A stretch of 64,000 bases of DNA from Paenibacillus dauci. GTDB taxonomy: Bacteria; Bacillota; Bacilli; Paenibacillales; Paenibacillaceae. The DNA is taken from NCBI RefSeq assembly GCF_000971985.1, contig NZ_KQ040803.1, positions 548 to 64,547 of the forward strand, read 5' to 3'. The position numbers and the translations under genes were made by a program. Each line of letters begins with the position of its first letter. Position 1 is the stretch's first letter. Below, piece by piece: positions 8,981 to 18,558 of this stretch. The notes under the pieces were generated by a model. The model made no database searches. It was given only the letters and a program-made list of their open reading frames with translations, and was not told where the DNA came from.

Positions 8981-10564
8981 ATGAGTAAAATGATAGATAA
9001 AGAACTGCAACAGGAAGTCGACAAACGTAGAACGTTTGCGATTATTTCTCACCCGGATGCGGGTAAAACAACTCTGACGGAAAAGCTGCTGCTATTCGGT
9101 GGTGCGATTCGTCTGGCGGGAACCGTCAAAGCACGTAAAGCAAGCAAACACGCCACCAGTGACTGGATGGAAATTGAGAAACAGCGTGGTATCTCGGTTA
9201 CTTCTTCCGTGATGCAATTTGATTATAATGGTCACCGCATCAATATTCTGGATACACCGGGTCACCAGGATTTCAGTGAAGACACCTATCGTACGCTGAC
9301 TGCAGCGGATGCGGCAGTCATGCTGATTGACGTAGCCAAAGGGGTCGAGGCACAGACGATCAAACTGTTCAAAGTATGTGCACAGCGCGGAATTCCTATT
9401 TTCACATTTATTAATAAATTGGACCGTGAAGGACGCAGTCCATTTGATCTGATGGAAGAGCTGGAGCAGGTGCTGGGTATTCGCTCGGTACCGATGAACT
9501 GGCCAATTGGTATGGGACGTGAATTGTGCGGTGTATATGACCGTATGAAAAATCAGGTCGAGCTGTTCCAGGGAGATGATCATTCCACAATCGAAGTACG
9601 TAAAGTGGAAGATTACCGCGATCCTATTATCAAGGAGATGGCAGGCGAATTCCTGTATGATCAACTGGGTCAGGATGTTGAACTGCTGGATGTGGCGGGC
9701 GATCCATTTGATTACGATAAAGTACTCAAAGGCGAGCTGACTCCTATTTTCTTCGGTAGTGCGATCAATAACTTTGGACTGCAGACGTTCCTGGAGAACT
9801 TCCTCGAACTCGCACCAAAACCGGAACCACGCCGCAGTACAGAAGGTATGATCGAGCCGACGAACGAGAAGTTCAGTGGTTATGTATTTAAAATCCAGGC
9901 GAATATGAATCCTGCACACCGTGACCGGATTGCTTTCCTGCGTATTGTCTCCGGAAAATTCGAACGCGGAATGAGCGTCAAGCATGTACGCGTCGGCAAA
10001 GACATCAAGCTGGCTCAGCCGCAGCAGTTCCTCGCACAGGATCGGGATATTGTACAAACAGCGTATCCAGGCGATATTATCGGTTTGTTCGATCCGGGCA
10101 TTTTCCGTATCGGGGATTCACTGAGTGAAGGTAGCAGCATTGTCTTCGACGAGCTGCCGACGTTCTCTCCAGAGATCTTCGCCAAAGTAACTGCCAAAAA
10201 TGCGCTGAAATACAAGCAGTATCAGAAGGGTATTGATCAGCTGACGGAGGAAGGTACCATTCAGGTATTTAATACGGTTAGCTTCGACGATACAATTCTG
10301 GGTGTGGTAGGACAGCTGCAGTTTGAAGTATTCGAATACCGGATGAGAAATGAGTACGGCGTGGAGGTACAGCTTCAGCGCATGCCGTTCCAGTTTGCAC
10401 GCTGGATTGTAGCCGAGAATCTGGACCCGTCCAAATTCCGCATCAACTCTACTCTGGTCAAAGACAAAAAAGGAAATCATGTCGTGCTGTTCGAGAATGA
10501 GTACGCGATGCGTACCGCGATAGAGAAAAATCCGGATGCACAATTCCTGCAGACCGCTCCATAA
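8981..10564 (+). CDS. prfC: Peptide chain release factor 3
   Basis: About 527 aa. GTPase that recycles RF1 and RF2 from the ribosome after termination. G1 motif SHPDAGKTTLTEKLL, switch region GISVTSSVMQF, G3 DTPGHQDFSEDTYRTL, G4 NKLDREG, then the EF-Tu-like domain II and the RF3 C-terminal domain. ATG at 8981 is preferred to ATG at 8975 because GAAGGGA then lies 8 rather than 2 bases upstream. Stands alone between two terminators. Confidence 0.95.
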   Translation: MSKMIDKELQQEVDKRRTFAIISHPDAGKTTLTEKLLLFGGAIRLAGTVKARKASKHATSDWMEIEKQRGISVTSSVMQFDYNGHRINILDTPGHQDFSEDTYRTLTAADAAVMLIDVAKGVEAQTIKLFKVCAQRGIPIFTFINKLDREGRSPFDLMEELEQVLGIRSVPMNWPIGMGRELCGVYDRMKNQVELFQGDDHSTIEVRKVEDYRDPIIKEMAGEFLYDQLGQDVELLDVAGDPFDYDKVLKGELTPIFFGSAINNFGLQTFLENFLELAPKPEPRRSTEGMIEPTNEKFSGYVFKIQANMNPAHRDRIAFLRIVSGKFERGMSVKHVRVGKDIKLAQPQQFLAQDRDIVQTAYPGDIIGLFDPGIFRIGDSLSEGSSIVFDELPTFSPEIFAKVTAKNALKYKQYQKGIDQLTEEGTIQVFNTVSFDDTILGVVGQLQFEVFEYRMRNEYGVEVQLQRMPFQFARWIVAENLDPSKFRINSTLVKDKKGNHVVLFENEYAMRTAIEKNPDAQFLQTAP

Positions 10565-10592
10565 GTTAATCATTTGCTGAAATAAGTTGAAT

Positions 10593-10647
10593 ATGCAGAT
10601 TGCTGAATACAGAAGAAGTTCCTGTATGGCAATCTGCATTTATTTAT
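10593..10647 (+). terminator. Rho-independent terminator after prfC
   Basis: ATGCAGATTGC pairs with GCAATCTGCAT, with an inner stem ATACAG/CTGTAT, followed by TTTATTTA. Confidence 0.85.
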
Positions 10648-10742
10648 AACATTCAAAGTACAGATTGGAACCATAATCCGTATATAAAGCGGTATAAGGA
10701 ATATTGATACGCTTACTTTAATGAATAGGCTGGAGGTACATT

Positions 10743-11405
10743 ATGGCTAGAAGGCAGTATGCAGTTATTGGAATCGGTCGGTTTGGTTCCAGTATTGCCA
10801 AAACATTGAGTGAAATGGGATTTGACGTACTGGCGATCGATTCGGACGAACATCGTGTGCAGGAAGTCTCCCATATTGCAACACAGGCTGTTGTCGCTGA
10901 TTCGACCGATGAAGAAGCACTGCGGGCACTGGGACTTCGTAACTTTGACGTGGTTGTTGTGGCGATTGGTGAAGATATCCAAGCGAGCATTCTGACGACG
11001 CTCATTCTGAAAGAAATGGAAATTCCGATGATTCTCGTCAAAGCTCAGAATGAACTACATGGTAAAGTAGTGCAGCGGATTGGTGCAGACAAAGTCATTT
11101 TCCCTGAGCGGGATATGGGGGTGCGTGTCGCCCATCATCTGACATCACCAAATGTACTGGACTATATTGAGCTCTCCAATGATTACAGTATCGTCGAGAT
11201 GAGAGCAACGGATTCGATGGTTGGGCATAACCTGATTGAATTGAACATCCGGGCACGCTACAGTTGCAATGTCATGGCGATCAAGCGTAACAATCATATG
11301 AACATTGCTCCAGCACCAGAAGAACGGCTCAAAGCGGATGACATACTGGTTATTGTCGGTCAAAAGCATGATTTGATTAAAATGGAAATGGATCTGGAAA
11401 ACTAA
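10743..11405 (+). CDS. ktrA: KtrA/TrkA-type potassium channel regulatory (RCK) protein
   Basis: 220 aa. N-terminal RCK domain with Rossmann motif GIGRFGSSIAKTLSEMGFDV and acidic end-of-strand IDSDE; C-terminal TrkA_C domain (about 140-220). Binds nucleotides and gates the membrane subunit KtrB or KtrD, which is not in this window. CTGGAGGT precedes the ATG. TAA overlaps the ATG of the next gene by one base (TAATG), so the two are translationally coupled, although no functional link is obvious. KtrC is an equally good name. Confidence 0.9.
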   Translation: MARRQYAVIGIGRFGSSIAKTLSEMGFDVLAIDSDEHRVQEVSHIATQAVVADSTDEEALRALGLRNFDVVVVAIGEDIQASILTTLILKEMEIPMILVKAQNELHGKVVQRIGADKVIFPERDMGVRVAHHLTSPNVLDYIELSNDYSIVEMRATDSMVGHNLIELNIRARYSCNVMAIKRNNHMNIAPAPEERLKADDILVIVGQKHDLIKMEMDLEN

Positions 11406-12196
11406 TGGAAATTTTATCGACACAAAATGCACGTGTAAAAGAATGGGCCCAATTGCTGGAAAAAAAGCATCGGGATAAGCAGGAGAAGTTTATTATTGAA
11501 GGCATTCATCTGGTGAGCGAAGCACTGCGCAGTGACTGGGATATCCAGTATATTGTCTATGATACGGAAAAAGGAATACCTGCCGAACTGCAAACCGATA
11601 TTGCTTCGTACTCAGGTGGTGCGCAGTATGTCGCTGTCTCAGAAGCTGTTCTGGCCAAATGTACGGATACTCGCACACCACAGCCGGTCTTTGCGATTGT
11701 GTATAAGCGTAATGCGCTGCTGCAATCCATTGTAACAGCACCGAAAGGCATTGTTATTGTACTGGATGGCGTACAGGACCCGGGCAATGTAGGAACGATT
11801 ATCCGTAGTGCTGATGCTTCGGGTGCCGCAGGTGTCGTACTTGGACAGGGCTGCGCCGATCTGTACAATCCCAAAACGATCCGTTCCACGATGGGATCGC
11901 TGTTTCATCTGCCGGTGCTGGAAGGTAATCTGCAGGAGATTCTGCCTGCGGCCAAAGAGCAGGGTGCTGTGCTGCTGAGCACTTCATTACAGGCAGAGAA
12001 ATCGTGTTACACGTATGACTTTAGCGGTGGTGCCTGGATCGTAATTGGTAATGAGGGTAAAGGCATCTCGGAGTCCACAGCAGCAATGGTTGATGAACAT
12101 ATTCTGATCCCGATGCAAGGGCAGGCAGAATCGCTGAATGCGGCGATGGCATCGACAATTTTGCTGTTTGAAGCGATGCGTCAGCGGGGAGTCTAA
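11405..12196 (+). CDS. SpoU/TrmH-family RNA 2'-O-methyltransferase
   Basis: 263 aa. An N-terminal substrate-binding domain (about 1-95) is followed by a SPOUT knot domain with the three family motifs: DGVQDPGNVGTIIRSADASG, VIGNEGKGIS, and IPMQGQAESLNAAMAS. Transfers methyl from SAM to a ribose 2'-OH in rRNA or tRNA; the exact site cannot be told from sequence. Resembles B. subtilis YsgA rather than RlmB by size. In Bacilli such a gene often lies just before pheST, which does not follow here. Confidence 0.9.
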   Translation: MEILSTQNARVKEWAQLLEKKHRDKQEKFIIEGIHLVSEALRSDWDIQYIVYDTEKGIPAELQTDIASYSGGAQYVAVSEAVLAKCTDTRTPQPVFAIVYKRNALLQSIVTAPKGIVIVLDGVQDPGNVGTIIRSADASGAAGVVLGQGCADLYNPKTIRSTMGSLFHLPVLEGNLQEILPAAKEQGAVLLSTSLQAEKSCYTYDFSGGAWIVIGNEGKGISESTAAMVDEHILIPMQGQAESLNAAMASTILLFEAMRQRGV

Positions 12197-12313
12197 ATTA
12201 TAACTACTGCGAGAATTGTATAACGATGCCGAGAATCGGGATTATACACGGATCTCATGGTATAGTAAACAAGTGATGAATACTGAATAACAATGATAAA
12301 ATGTCCTTTATAC

Positions 12314-12360
12314 AAAAACACCGCAGATCCATGATTTTTACTGGTTCTGCGGTGTTTTTA
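12314..12360. terminator. Terminator between convergent genes
   Basis: AAAAACACCGCAGA pairs with TCTGCGGTGTTTTT; A- and T-tracts on the two sides allow it to serve both the methyltransferase gene (+) and the MFS gene (-). Confidence 0.9.
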
Positions 12361-12478
12361 TATTTAATATTTTTGCGTGTATTGTGTATTCCATTTGGTT
12401 GCTGAATGGGTTATATCAAGTCCATGCCATTCGTTAACAATACCTGCGATCAGCTTATTATTTACCAATTATTATCAC

Positions 12479-13708
12479 TTACTGCTGACGCTGACGACGT
12501 ACCAGTACAATAAAGCTCAGTGCCGCCAGCACTTCTGCGCCGAAGATGACCAGACTCATCGGTACAGCTGTCAAGCCGCTGCCCAGACCGACCAGCGGAG
12601 AAGCTGCGCCACCAAGCAGCAATGGCAGCAGGCCAAGTAGAGCCGATGCGCTGCCTGCCGAATTTCCCTGGCTCTGCATGGCAAGGGAAGTAGAAGTGGC
12701 GCCTACCGAACCCACGCACGATACGACCAGGAACAGCATCACAGCAATCGGAATCAAGCCGCCGCCTGCGATAGCGATAACAAGCAGCAGCAGTGCAGCG
12801 GTAAAAGCAATAACCAGACTGATTCGTAGCAGTCGCAATTCACCATATTTACCGGATAGTCGCCCAGCCAGCTGAGCGAAAATAACAATTCCTACACCAT
12901 TAATCGCAAAAAACAGGCTGAATCCCTGAGCAGAAACACCGAAAATATCCTGCACAACAAAAGGCGATCCTGCTATGTAGGCGAACATGGCTGCGGTAAT
13001 AAATGCCTGCGACAGAGCAAACCCGATAAAAGCACGATCCCGGATCAGTCGACCGAAAGTGCGCAGTGTCGTACCTAATCCTCCGGTAACTTTGCGTTCC
13101 TGGGAAAGGGTCTCCGGCAGTCCAAACAGTACCATAACGAACATGATTGCACCAATTGCAGCGAGTACAACAAACACACCCTGCCATGGCACAAACTTGA
13201 GTAAAAGTCCTCCAATGATCGGTGCAGCGATCGGGGCAACCCCATTAATCAGCATCAATAAGGAGAAGAAACGGGTTAATTCGTGACCTGAGTACAGATC
13301 GCGTACAACCGCCCGAGAAATCACGATACCCGCGGCGCCTGTTACCCCTTGTACAAAGCGGAGCAAGATCAGCATCCAGATGTTGCCGGTTAGCGCACAG
13401 AGCAGGGACGATACGGCATACAGCACAAGCGAGATGATCAGTGGTGTACGGCGGCCTTTGACATCACTGAGCGGTCCTACAATCAGCTGTCCCAGCGCCA
13501 GACCAAGCAGACAAGCAGTCAGACTGAGCTGCGCGAGCGAGGCGTTGGTCTGCAAGTGATCAGCCAGTGTAGGTAATGCTGGCAGATACATATCGATCGA
13601 TAATGGAGCAAAAGCCGATAACGAGCCCAGAATAAGAGCAATCCAGAGCCGCCGCGATTTTGTTAGGCTGGCCGAGGTTAACGGTTCGGAGGGTGCAGAT
13701 TTTGACAT
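12479..13708 (-). CDS. Bcr/CflA-family multidrug efflux transporter (MFS)
   Basis: 409 aa with twelve predicted membrane helices. The Bcr/CflA signature begins near residue 40 (LSIDMYLPALPTLADHLQ), with the MFS motif A-like loop VGPLSDVKGRRTPLI after helix 2 and RAVVRDLYSG in the central part. This drug:H+ antiporter subfamily exports bicyclomycin, chloramphenicol or sulfonamides in other species; the substrate here is unknown. An AGAAAGGA site precedes the ATG. Divergent from lipA. Confidence 0.9.
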   Translation of the reverse strand: MSKSAPSEPLTSASLTKSRRLWIALILGSLSAFAPLSIDMYLPALPTLADHLQTNASLAQLSLTACLLGLALGQLIVGPLSDVKGRRTPLIISLVLYAVSSLLCALTGNIWMLILLRFVQGVTGAAGIVISRAVVRDLYSGHELTRFFSLLMLINGVAPIAAPIIGGLLLKFVPWQGVFVVLAAIGAIMFVMVLFGLPETLSQERKVTGGLGTTLRTFGRLIRDRAFIGFALSQAFITAAMFAYIAGSPFVVQDIFGVSAQGFSLFFAINGVGIVIFAQLAGRLSGKYGELRLLRISLVIAFTAALLLLVIAIAGGGLIPIAVMLFLVVSCVGSVGATSTSLAMQSQGNSAGSASALLGLLPLLLGGAASPLVGLGSGLTAVPMSLVIFGAEVLAALSFIVLVRRQRQQ

Positions 13709-13888
13709 AATACAGTAATCGTCCTTTCTAAAAACAATTCATTGTCTATACAACAACTTTTAGTGTATACGATCCGAAGGAATGAAGAAAGCAAAGATTT
13801 CAGCTGCATGGATTTCGTGTTATAATGTATCCCAATGATCAATAAATCCTGAAAGACAATACAACTTGAGGAAGGTAGGTCAAACATC

Positions 13889-14782
13889 TTGTCTACAAAA
13901 GCTAAGCAACCGAAGCCCGAATGGATCAAAATCAAGATGACCAACAACGAAAACTATCAGGAAATCAAGAGCATGATGCGCTCCAAAACATTGCATACGG
14001 TGTGTGAAGAAGCACGCTGCCCGAACATTTATGAGTGCTGGGCCAACCGTACTGCCACGTTTATGATACTGGGAGATATTTGTACACGTGCTTGCCGTTT
14101 TTGCGCTGTCAATACGGGAATGCCAACGGAGCTTGATTTGCAAGAGCCAGAACGGGTAGCGGAAGCCGCTGAGAAGATGGGCCTGAATCATTGTGTTATT
14201 ACGAGTGTGGCCCGCGATGATCTAAAAGATGGAGGCGCAACCATTTTCGCGGAAACGATCCGTGCGATGCGCAAGCGTCTTCCACTATGTAGTGTGGAAG
14301 TGCTGATTCCTGATTTTATGGGAGATATTGATTCCCTCAAAATCGTAATGGATGCCAAGCCGGATATTCTTAATCATAATATCGAGACTGTGGAACGCAT
14401 GTCTGACCGTGTCAGAGCGAGAGCGAAATATCCACGGTCCATGGAACTGCTGCGCAATTCCAAACAACTTCAACCAGACATCCCGACCAAATCCAGCATT
14501 ATGCTGGGTGTAGGTGAAGAGTGGGATGAGATTCTACAAGCAATGGATGATCTTCGTGCGGTAGATTGCGATATTCTGACATTGGGTCAGTATTTGCAGC
14601 CAAGTCCCAAGCATTTGAACGTGGCCAAATACTATACTCCAGACGAATTCGCAATTCTCAAAGAAGAAGGACTCAAACGCGGATTCAGTCATGTGGAATC
14701 CGGTCCGCTGGTCCGCAGTTCTTACCATGCGCATGAACAGGTGAAATCCGCATCCAAGTCGAAGGAAGCTTCGACCGTTTAA
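13889..14782 (+). CDS. lipA: Lipoyl synthase
   Basis: 297 aa. Radical-SAM enzyme inserting two sulfurs into octanoyl groups to make lipoyl cofactor. The auxiliary cluster motif [13 protein letters not shown] and the radical-SAM motif CTRACRFC are both present near residues 37-70. Starts at TTG with GAGGAAGGT about 12 bases upstream; no ATG fits the family N terminus. The C terminus has a short Lys/Ser tail ([13 protein letters not shown]). The yutD-like gene follows 21 bases later, the same order as yutB(lipA)-yutD in B. subtilis. Confidence 0.97.
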   Translation: MSTKAKQPKPEWIKIKMTNNENYQEIKSMMRSKTLHTVCEEARCPNIYECWANRTATFMILGDICTRACRFCAVNTGMPTELDLQEPERVAEAAEKMGLNHCVITSVARDDLKDGGATIFAETIRAMRKRLPLCSVEVLIPDFMGDIDSLKIVMDAKPDILNHNIETVERMSDRVRARAKYPRSMELLRNSKQLQPDIPTKSSIMLGVGEEWDEILQAMDDLRAVDCDILTLGQYLQPSPKHLNVAKYYTPDEFAILKEEGLKRGFSHVESGPLVRSSYHAHEQVKSASKSKEASTV

Positions 14783-14803
14783 TTGCTGAAAGGCGGGGAA
14801 AAC

Positions 14804-15598
14804 TTGATTCAGATTGGTGGCAAAACTTACGAGCTCATCAAAGAACACCGGGACGGATGGAATGTGGAAGTATTCCGTGACCGCTATAGTGAAGTACTTG
14901 ATCGGTATGATTATATTTTGGGCGACTGGGGATACAACCAGCTGCGTCTCAAAGGATTTTACCGTGATGGTCATCCGAAGGCAGGCAAGGATACATCACT
15001 GTCCAGTCTAACCGAATATATTAATGAATACTGCAATTTTGGATGTGCCTATTTTGTACTCCAAAAGGTAAAAGATACCGGCAATCCGCCGAAATCTACT
15101 GCCGAAGAGGACAAAGCCGAAAAACCGGATAGACCGTCCAGAGGACATGGCTCACGCAAAGAACGACAGGACAAGAACAACAAAACCGATAAAACAGCAT
15201 CAGCTGATAAAGGCTCCAGATCCAAAGGTAATGGAGGTTCCAAACCCGCGGCAGAGACCAAAGTCTCTTCGCAGCAGCCGGCAGCCGAAACAAAATCGGT
15301 GGCACAGCCAGTGGGAGAACGCAAATCTTCATCGCAACAGACTGCGCCAGAGACAAGACCAGAAGTACAACCTGTGCCTGTAGTGGAGAACAAAGTTGCG
15401 GTGCAGCCTACAGTCGAGGTCAAACCAACCGTAGAACAGCCAGCGGTAAAGAATCCAGATTCATCGCCGCAGCCAGCAACCCAAGCGATAACACCGGCAG
15501 GAGAGACCAAAATGTCATCCCCACTGCCTGAAGAACCCAATCGCACTACAGACACCGAGAATCATCAGGAAGCTTCATCTTCGCAGCGATCCGAATAA
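14804..15598 (+). CDS. yutD: YutD-like protein (DUF1027) with a long low-complexity tail
   Basis: 264 aa from TTG 14804 (AAAGGCGGGG 7 bases upstream). Residues 1-85 match the DUF1027/YutD core: IQIGGKTYELIKEHRDGWN, YSEVLDRYDYILGDWGYNQL, then NEYCNFGCAYFVLQKV. B. subtilis YutD is only about 100 aa. The remaining 170 residues here are Pro/Ser/Thr/Lys/Glu-rich repeats of QPxxETK and VEQPAV type with no predicted fold. Biochemical function is unknown. Cotranscribed with lipA in this layout. Confidence 0.85.
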   Translation: MIQIGGKTYELIKEHRDGWNVEVFRDRYSEVLDRYDYILGDWGYNQLRLKGFYRDGHPKAGKDTSLSSLTEYINEYCNFGCAYFVLQKVKDTGNPPKSTAEEDKAEKPDRPSRGHGSRKERQDKNNKTDKTASADKGSRSKGNGGSKPAAETKVSSQQPAAETKSVAQPVGERKSSSQQTAPETRPEVQPVPVVENKVAVQPTVEVKPTVEQPAVKNPDSSPQPATQAITPAGETKMSSPLPEEPNRTTDTENHQEASSSQRSE

Positions 15599-15751
15599 CG
15601 GATAGCTAGAAGAAGGCAGAATCCAGAGAATCATCTGATTACTGCTGATTTCTTGAGGCTGTACAGATTGCAGTTTGTCGACGATACGATAGGCTGAGCC
15701 TGAATACGATTGATATTTTCTACAAATGAATAGCATATCAGATAGAATATA

Positions 15752-15787
15752 CAAAAAGCTGACTTCGTTTAGGAAGTCAGCTTTTTG
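15752..15787 (+). terminator. Rho-independent terminator after yutD
   Basis: AAAAAGCTGACTTC pairs with GAAGTCAGCTTTTT around a short loop. The 285-bp gap between yutD and the convergent NAD kinase gene holds nothing else clear. Confidence 0.93.
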
Positions 15788-15882
15788 GCGTGTCTGTCTA
15801 ATAGTAGTTGTACAATGCAAAGTCATATAAAGTACAGAAACACAAAGTATCTTTTTACTGCTATATGGCAGTTTACGATAAA

Positions 15883-16692
15883 TCAGCCCAGGAAAGATTG
15901 TCTCACCCGGTTCCAGAATGGATACGGACGATATCTGGCAAAGCTAACACGTACTTTGGAAACCTGACAGCGAATCGAAATCAGATCGTCAATCGACAGA
16001 TTCAGATGATCGATGGTTAGCTGCAAACGCTGCGGCTTACGGGAATGAATATCGCAGTGATGGTGCTTGGGCAGCATCATGGATGAGCCGAGTGTACGGT
16101 AGACACGGTTGTTGATCGAAGCAATCTCGGCAATCTGCAGCGCTTCGATAGTCGGATGTACCATGGCTCCACCAAGCGCTTTGTTATAGGCAGTACTACC
16201 CGATGGCGTGGAGATGCAGATTCCATCGCCACGGAACATTTCAAAAATCTCGTCATTGATATCGACCTGGGCAACCACGGTTGTACCGTCTACACCTTTC
16301 AGTGTAAATTCGTTGAGAGCCGTGTAATGGGAAGTGCCGCTCTTGGTCGTGATCTCCAGATCGACCAGTGGATATTTGACGATCTTGGGATGATGTTCCA
16401 TGCTGTCACTGGATTCACCAGCCATGAATTTCACCAGTTCTTCCAGCTCATCGGCCTTCCAATCTGCATAGAATCCCAGATGACCGGTGTGAATACCGAC
16501 AAAGGCCAGGTCGGGAATATGATCGATAAACGTATGAAAAGCGTGCAGCATCGTACCGTCTCCGCCGATAGAGACGACAATTTCAGGTGATTCCGCATCG
16601 AGTTCAAAACCGTACTTGGCAGCCAGCTTATGGAATCGTTCACTAAGTTCAATGGATAATTGGTCTCCGCGATCAAGTACATAGTATCTCAA
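15883..16692 (-). CDS. nadK: NAD kinase
   Basis: 269 aa. Phosphorylates NAD to NADP. Motif VSIGGDGTMLHAFH carries the GGDG nucleotide loop and catalytic Asp. The second motif STPSGSTAYNKALGG and the later RTLGSSMMLPKHH are typical of the short Bacillus-type NAD kinases. Starts at TTG (complement of 16690-16692) with AAAGGAGC 10 bases upstream. It could supply NADP to zwf, but they are not in one operon. Confidence 0.95.
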   Translation of the reverse strand: MRYYVLDRGDQLSIELSERFHKLAAKYGFELDAESPEIVVSIGGDGTMLHAFHTFIDHIPDLAFVGIHTGHLGFYADWKADELEELVKFMAGESSDSMEHHPKIVKYPLVDLEITTKSGTSHYTALNEFTLKGVDGTTVVAQVDINDEIFEMFRGDGICISTPSGSTAYNKALGGAMVHPTIEALQIAEIASINNRVYRTLGSSMMLPKHHHCDIHSRKPQRLQLTIDHLNLSIDDLISIRCQVSKVRVSFARYRPYPFWNRVRQSFLG

Positions 16693-16867
16693 GTTATGGA
16701 AGCTCCTTTGTCCAGTATGGTTAACCTACTCACTTTTGATGATAATCAATTCTTACAGGGAACACAATGTTTTACTGAATAATTAACAGGAAAACGATAT
16801 AGTTACGCAGACGAAATATAAACGCAACAATATATCGTTTTGTAAAGAGTCTGTAATCTAATTGTTA

Positions 16868-16883
16868 AAGTAAACGCTTACAA
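16868..16883. promoter_or_regulatory. Candidate catabolite-responsive (cre) site
   Basis: AAGTAAACGCTTACAA matches the cre consensus WTGNAANCGNWNNCAW at all but the second position and contains the palindrome GTAAACGCTTAC. It lies 100 bp upstream of the 33-aa peptide gene and 175 bp upstream of nadK. CcpA binding is an inference. Confidence 0.4.
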
Positions 16884-16984
16884 AATAGGTCCTATTTGAG
16901 TAGAGGTATGGTAAAATAAAGACAAGAATAACACATTATCCACCGTCGGAAGTCAATATAACTTTGAGAAACGGAGTGATCAAG

Positions 16985-17086
16985 ATGAGTGTGAGTATTA
17001 TATCTGGTCTTGTCGTGTGTGCGTTCGTGTATGTCATCCGATCCTCTTTTGTACAGCCTGGTGAAGAAGACGGAAGCATGTACTAA
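16985..17086 (+). CDS. Small single-helix membrane peptide, 33 aa
   Basis: ATG preceded by ACGGAGTGAT at 7 bases. MSVSIISGLVVCAFVYVIRS forms one membrane helix, followed by an acidic tail SSFVQPGEEDGSMY. A good terminator follows at 17158 and the gene stands alone, so it is a self-contained transcription unit. Function unknown. Too short for default gene calling, but start signal, hydropathy and flanking signals all agree. Confidence 0.65.
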   Translation: MSVSIISGLVVCAFVYVIRSSFVQPGEEDGSMY

Positions 17087-17157
17087 TTATTTCGACACTT
17101 TAATCTAACTTAATTTCTACTCATATATCCACTTTCGCCGCCAAGGCGTAAAAGGGC

Positions 17158-17193
17158 AGGAGCGCTAAATTAACCTTTAGCGTTCTTTTTTAT
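17158..17193 (+). terminator. Rho-independent terminator after the 33-aa peptide gene
   Basis: GAGCGCTAAA pairs with TTTAGCGTTC (one G-T), followed by TTTTTTATT. Confidence 0.9.
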
Positions 17194-17287
17194 TGCAAAA
17201 TGATCCTAAAATGGATCGGCATTCGGTTAAATTATGCTGCTTCATTCAAGTACACATTCAACTATGTTATAATTTTGGCAATGACGC

Positions 17288-17686
17288 ATGGAAAGTTGGC
17301 GATTCACTGTGAAATTTGATCGATCTATTTATGAGCTGCTTGGCGGAGATGAAGGTCTTCGTAGTCTGGTTGAAGCATTTTATCCAAAGGTTCAGCGTGA
17401 TCCATTGATTGGTCCTTTATTTCCGGAAAATATCGATCCGGTAATGGAAAAGCAGTATATGTTCCTGTCACAGTTTTTTGGAGGTCCACCTCTGTTCTCC
17501 GAAAAGCATGGTCATCCGATGATGAGAGCCAGACATATGCCATTTCCGATTACACATGAGAAAGCCGATGCCTGGCTGGCCTGCATGAACGAAGCATTGA
17601 CTGATATTGGTGTAGAAGACGAGCTGCGTGTCTTTATCATTGACCGCCTGTCCGGACCAGCGCACCATTTTGTAAATACAAATTAA
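17288..17686 (+). CDS. Truncated haemoglobin (group II, YjbI-like)
   Basis: 132 aa. Two-over-two globin fold: YELLGGDEGLRSLVEAFYPK at the N terminus, LFPENI, the FFGGPPLFSEKHGHPMMRAR block that carries the E-helix and proximal histidine region, and the WLACMNEAL signature. Binds haem and O2; group II proteins are linked to oxygen or NO chemistry. The ATG at 17288 has a poor ribosome site; GTG 27 bases on is an alternative. The stop is 22 bases before the DUF2225 gene, giving a likely operon. In B. subtilis yjbI lies by yjbH and spx regulators, not here. Confidence 0.92.
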   Translation: MESWRFTVKFDRSIYELLGGDEGLRSLVEAFYPKVQRDPLIGPLFPENIDPVMEKQYMFLSQFFGGPPLFSEKHGHPMMRARHMPFPITHEKADAWLACMNEALTDIGVEDELRVFIIDRLSGPAHHFVNTN

Positions 17687-17707
17687 TTTTGGGGGAAGAT
17701 GGATTAG

Positions 17708-18418
17708 ATGGGGGAGTCTGTAGAGTTAGAACCGCTATATCAGATAACGGTAAATTGTCCGCAATGTGAAGAGGACTTTAAAACAAGTCGTGTACGTCCA
17801 AGCATGAAACGGGCTACACGGCGGGATTCTGATTTTTGTGCTTATTACCAGCATGAGAATCCTGATTTCTATGTGGTACGGATCTGTCCGCATTGTGGAT
17901 TTGCATCCACGGAGAATTCACTTGCCAAACTAAACGGTGATCAGAAACAAAAATATATGAGTCAGATTGGCAGCCGCGTTGCCAAGCGGGATATGGGAGG
18001 ACATCGGACAGCAGAACAGGCACTCGAAGCCTACAAGCTCGCTCTGATGTGTGCACAAACGATAGGGGATCGTGAGCGCATCGTCGCCAGTTTCCTGCAT
18101 CATATTGCCTGGTTGTATCGTTATAAAGGGGAATCAGAGCAGGAACTGCGCTTTATCCGGTATTGTCTGGAATCGTATATTCGTGTATTCGAGCTGGAGA
18201 GTGTCAGCGGCAGTGATGCGAAGCTGATGTATCTGATCGGAGAGCTGCACCGCCGTCTGGGTGAGTTTAATGATGCGGTAAAATGGTTCTCGCGCGTTAT
18301 TAATGATCAGCGTATTACCGATTCGGCGATGATCCGTGCTTCACGTGAGCAGTGGGTGGTACTGCGTGAACAGATGCTGTCCAAAAATATCGATTTGCCG
18401 GAAGAAATGCAGCAATAA
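17708..18418 (+). CDS. DUF2225 protein with two CxxC pairs and TPR-like C terminus
   Basis: 236 aa. N-terminal zinc-ribbon-like part with CPQC (near residue 17) and CPHC (near 63). Residues 95-215 are helical and TPR-like (TAEQALEAYKLALMCAQTIG, LGEFNDAVKWFSRVINDQR). Members occur widely in Firmicutes; function unknown. GGGGGAAG precedes the ATG. Downstream of the truncated haemoglobin gene and closed by a strong terminator. Confidence 0.85.
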   Translation: MGESVELEPLYQITVNCPQCEEDFKTSRVRPSMKRATRRDSDFCAYYQHENPDFYVVRICPHCGFASTENSLAKLNGDQKQKYMSQIGSRVAKRDMGGHRTAEQALEAYKLALMCAQTIGDRERIVASFLHHIAWLYRYKGESEQELRFIRYCLESYIRVFELESVSGSDAKLMYLIGELHRRLGEFNDAVKWFSRVINDQRITDSAMIRASREQWVVLREQMLSKNIDLPEEMQQ

Positions 18419-18444
18419 GATTTATAGTATGACCCAGGATAGAC

Positions 18445-18477
18445 AAAAGGAGCCTTCATGCAGAGAGGCTCCTTTTT
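18445..18477 (+). terminator. Rho-independent terminator after the DUF2225 gene
   Basis: AAAAGGAGCCT pairs with AGGCTCCTTTT around a short loop, then T's. Confidence 0.93.
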
Positions 18478-18558
18478 GATGGATAAAATACATGGAATTG
18501 TTCCCCAAAATAATACATGGAGAGGCTATACAACTATTATCAGCAGTCTACAATCATC

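Noticed and set aside
9092..10057. 321-aa minus-strand frame inside prfC
   Set aside because: Antisense to strongly conserved GTPase motifs; no RBS.
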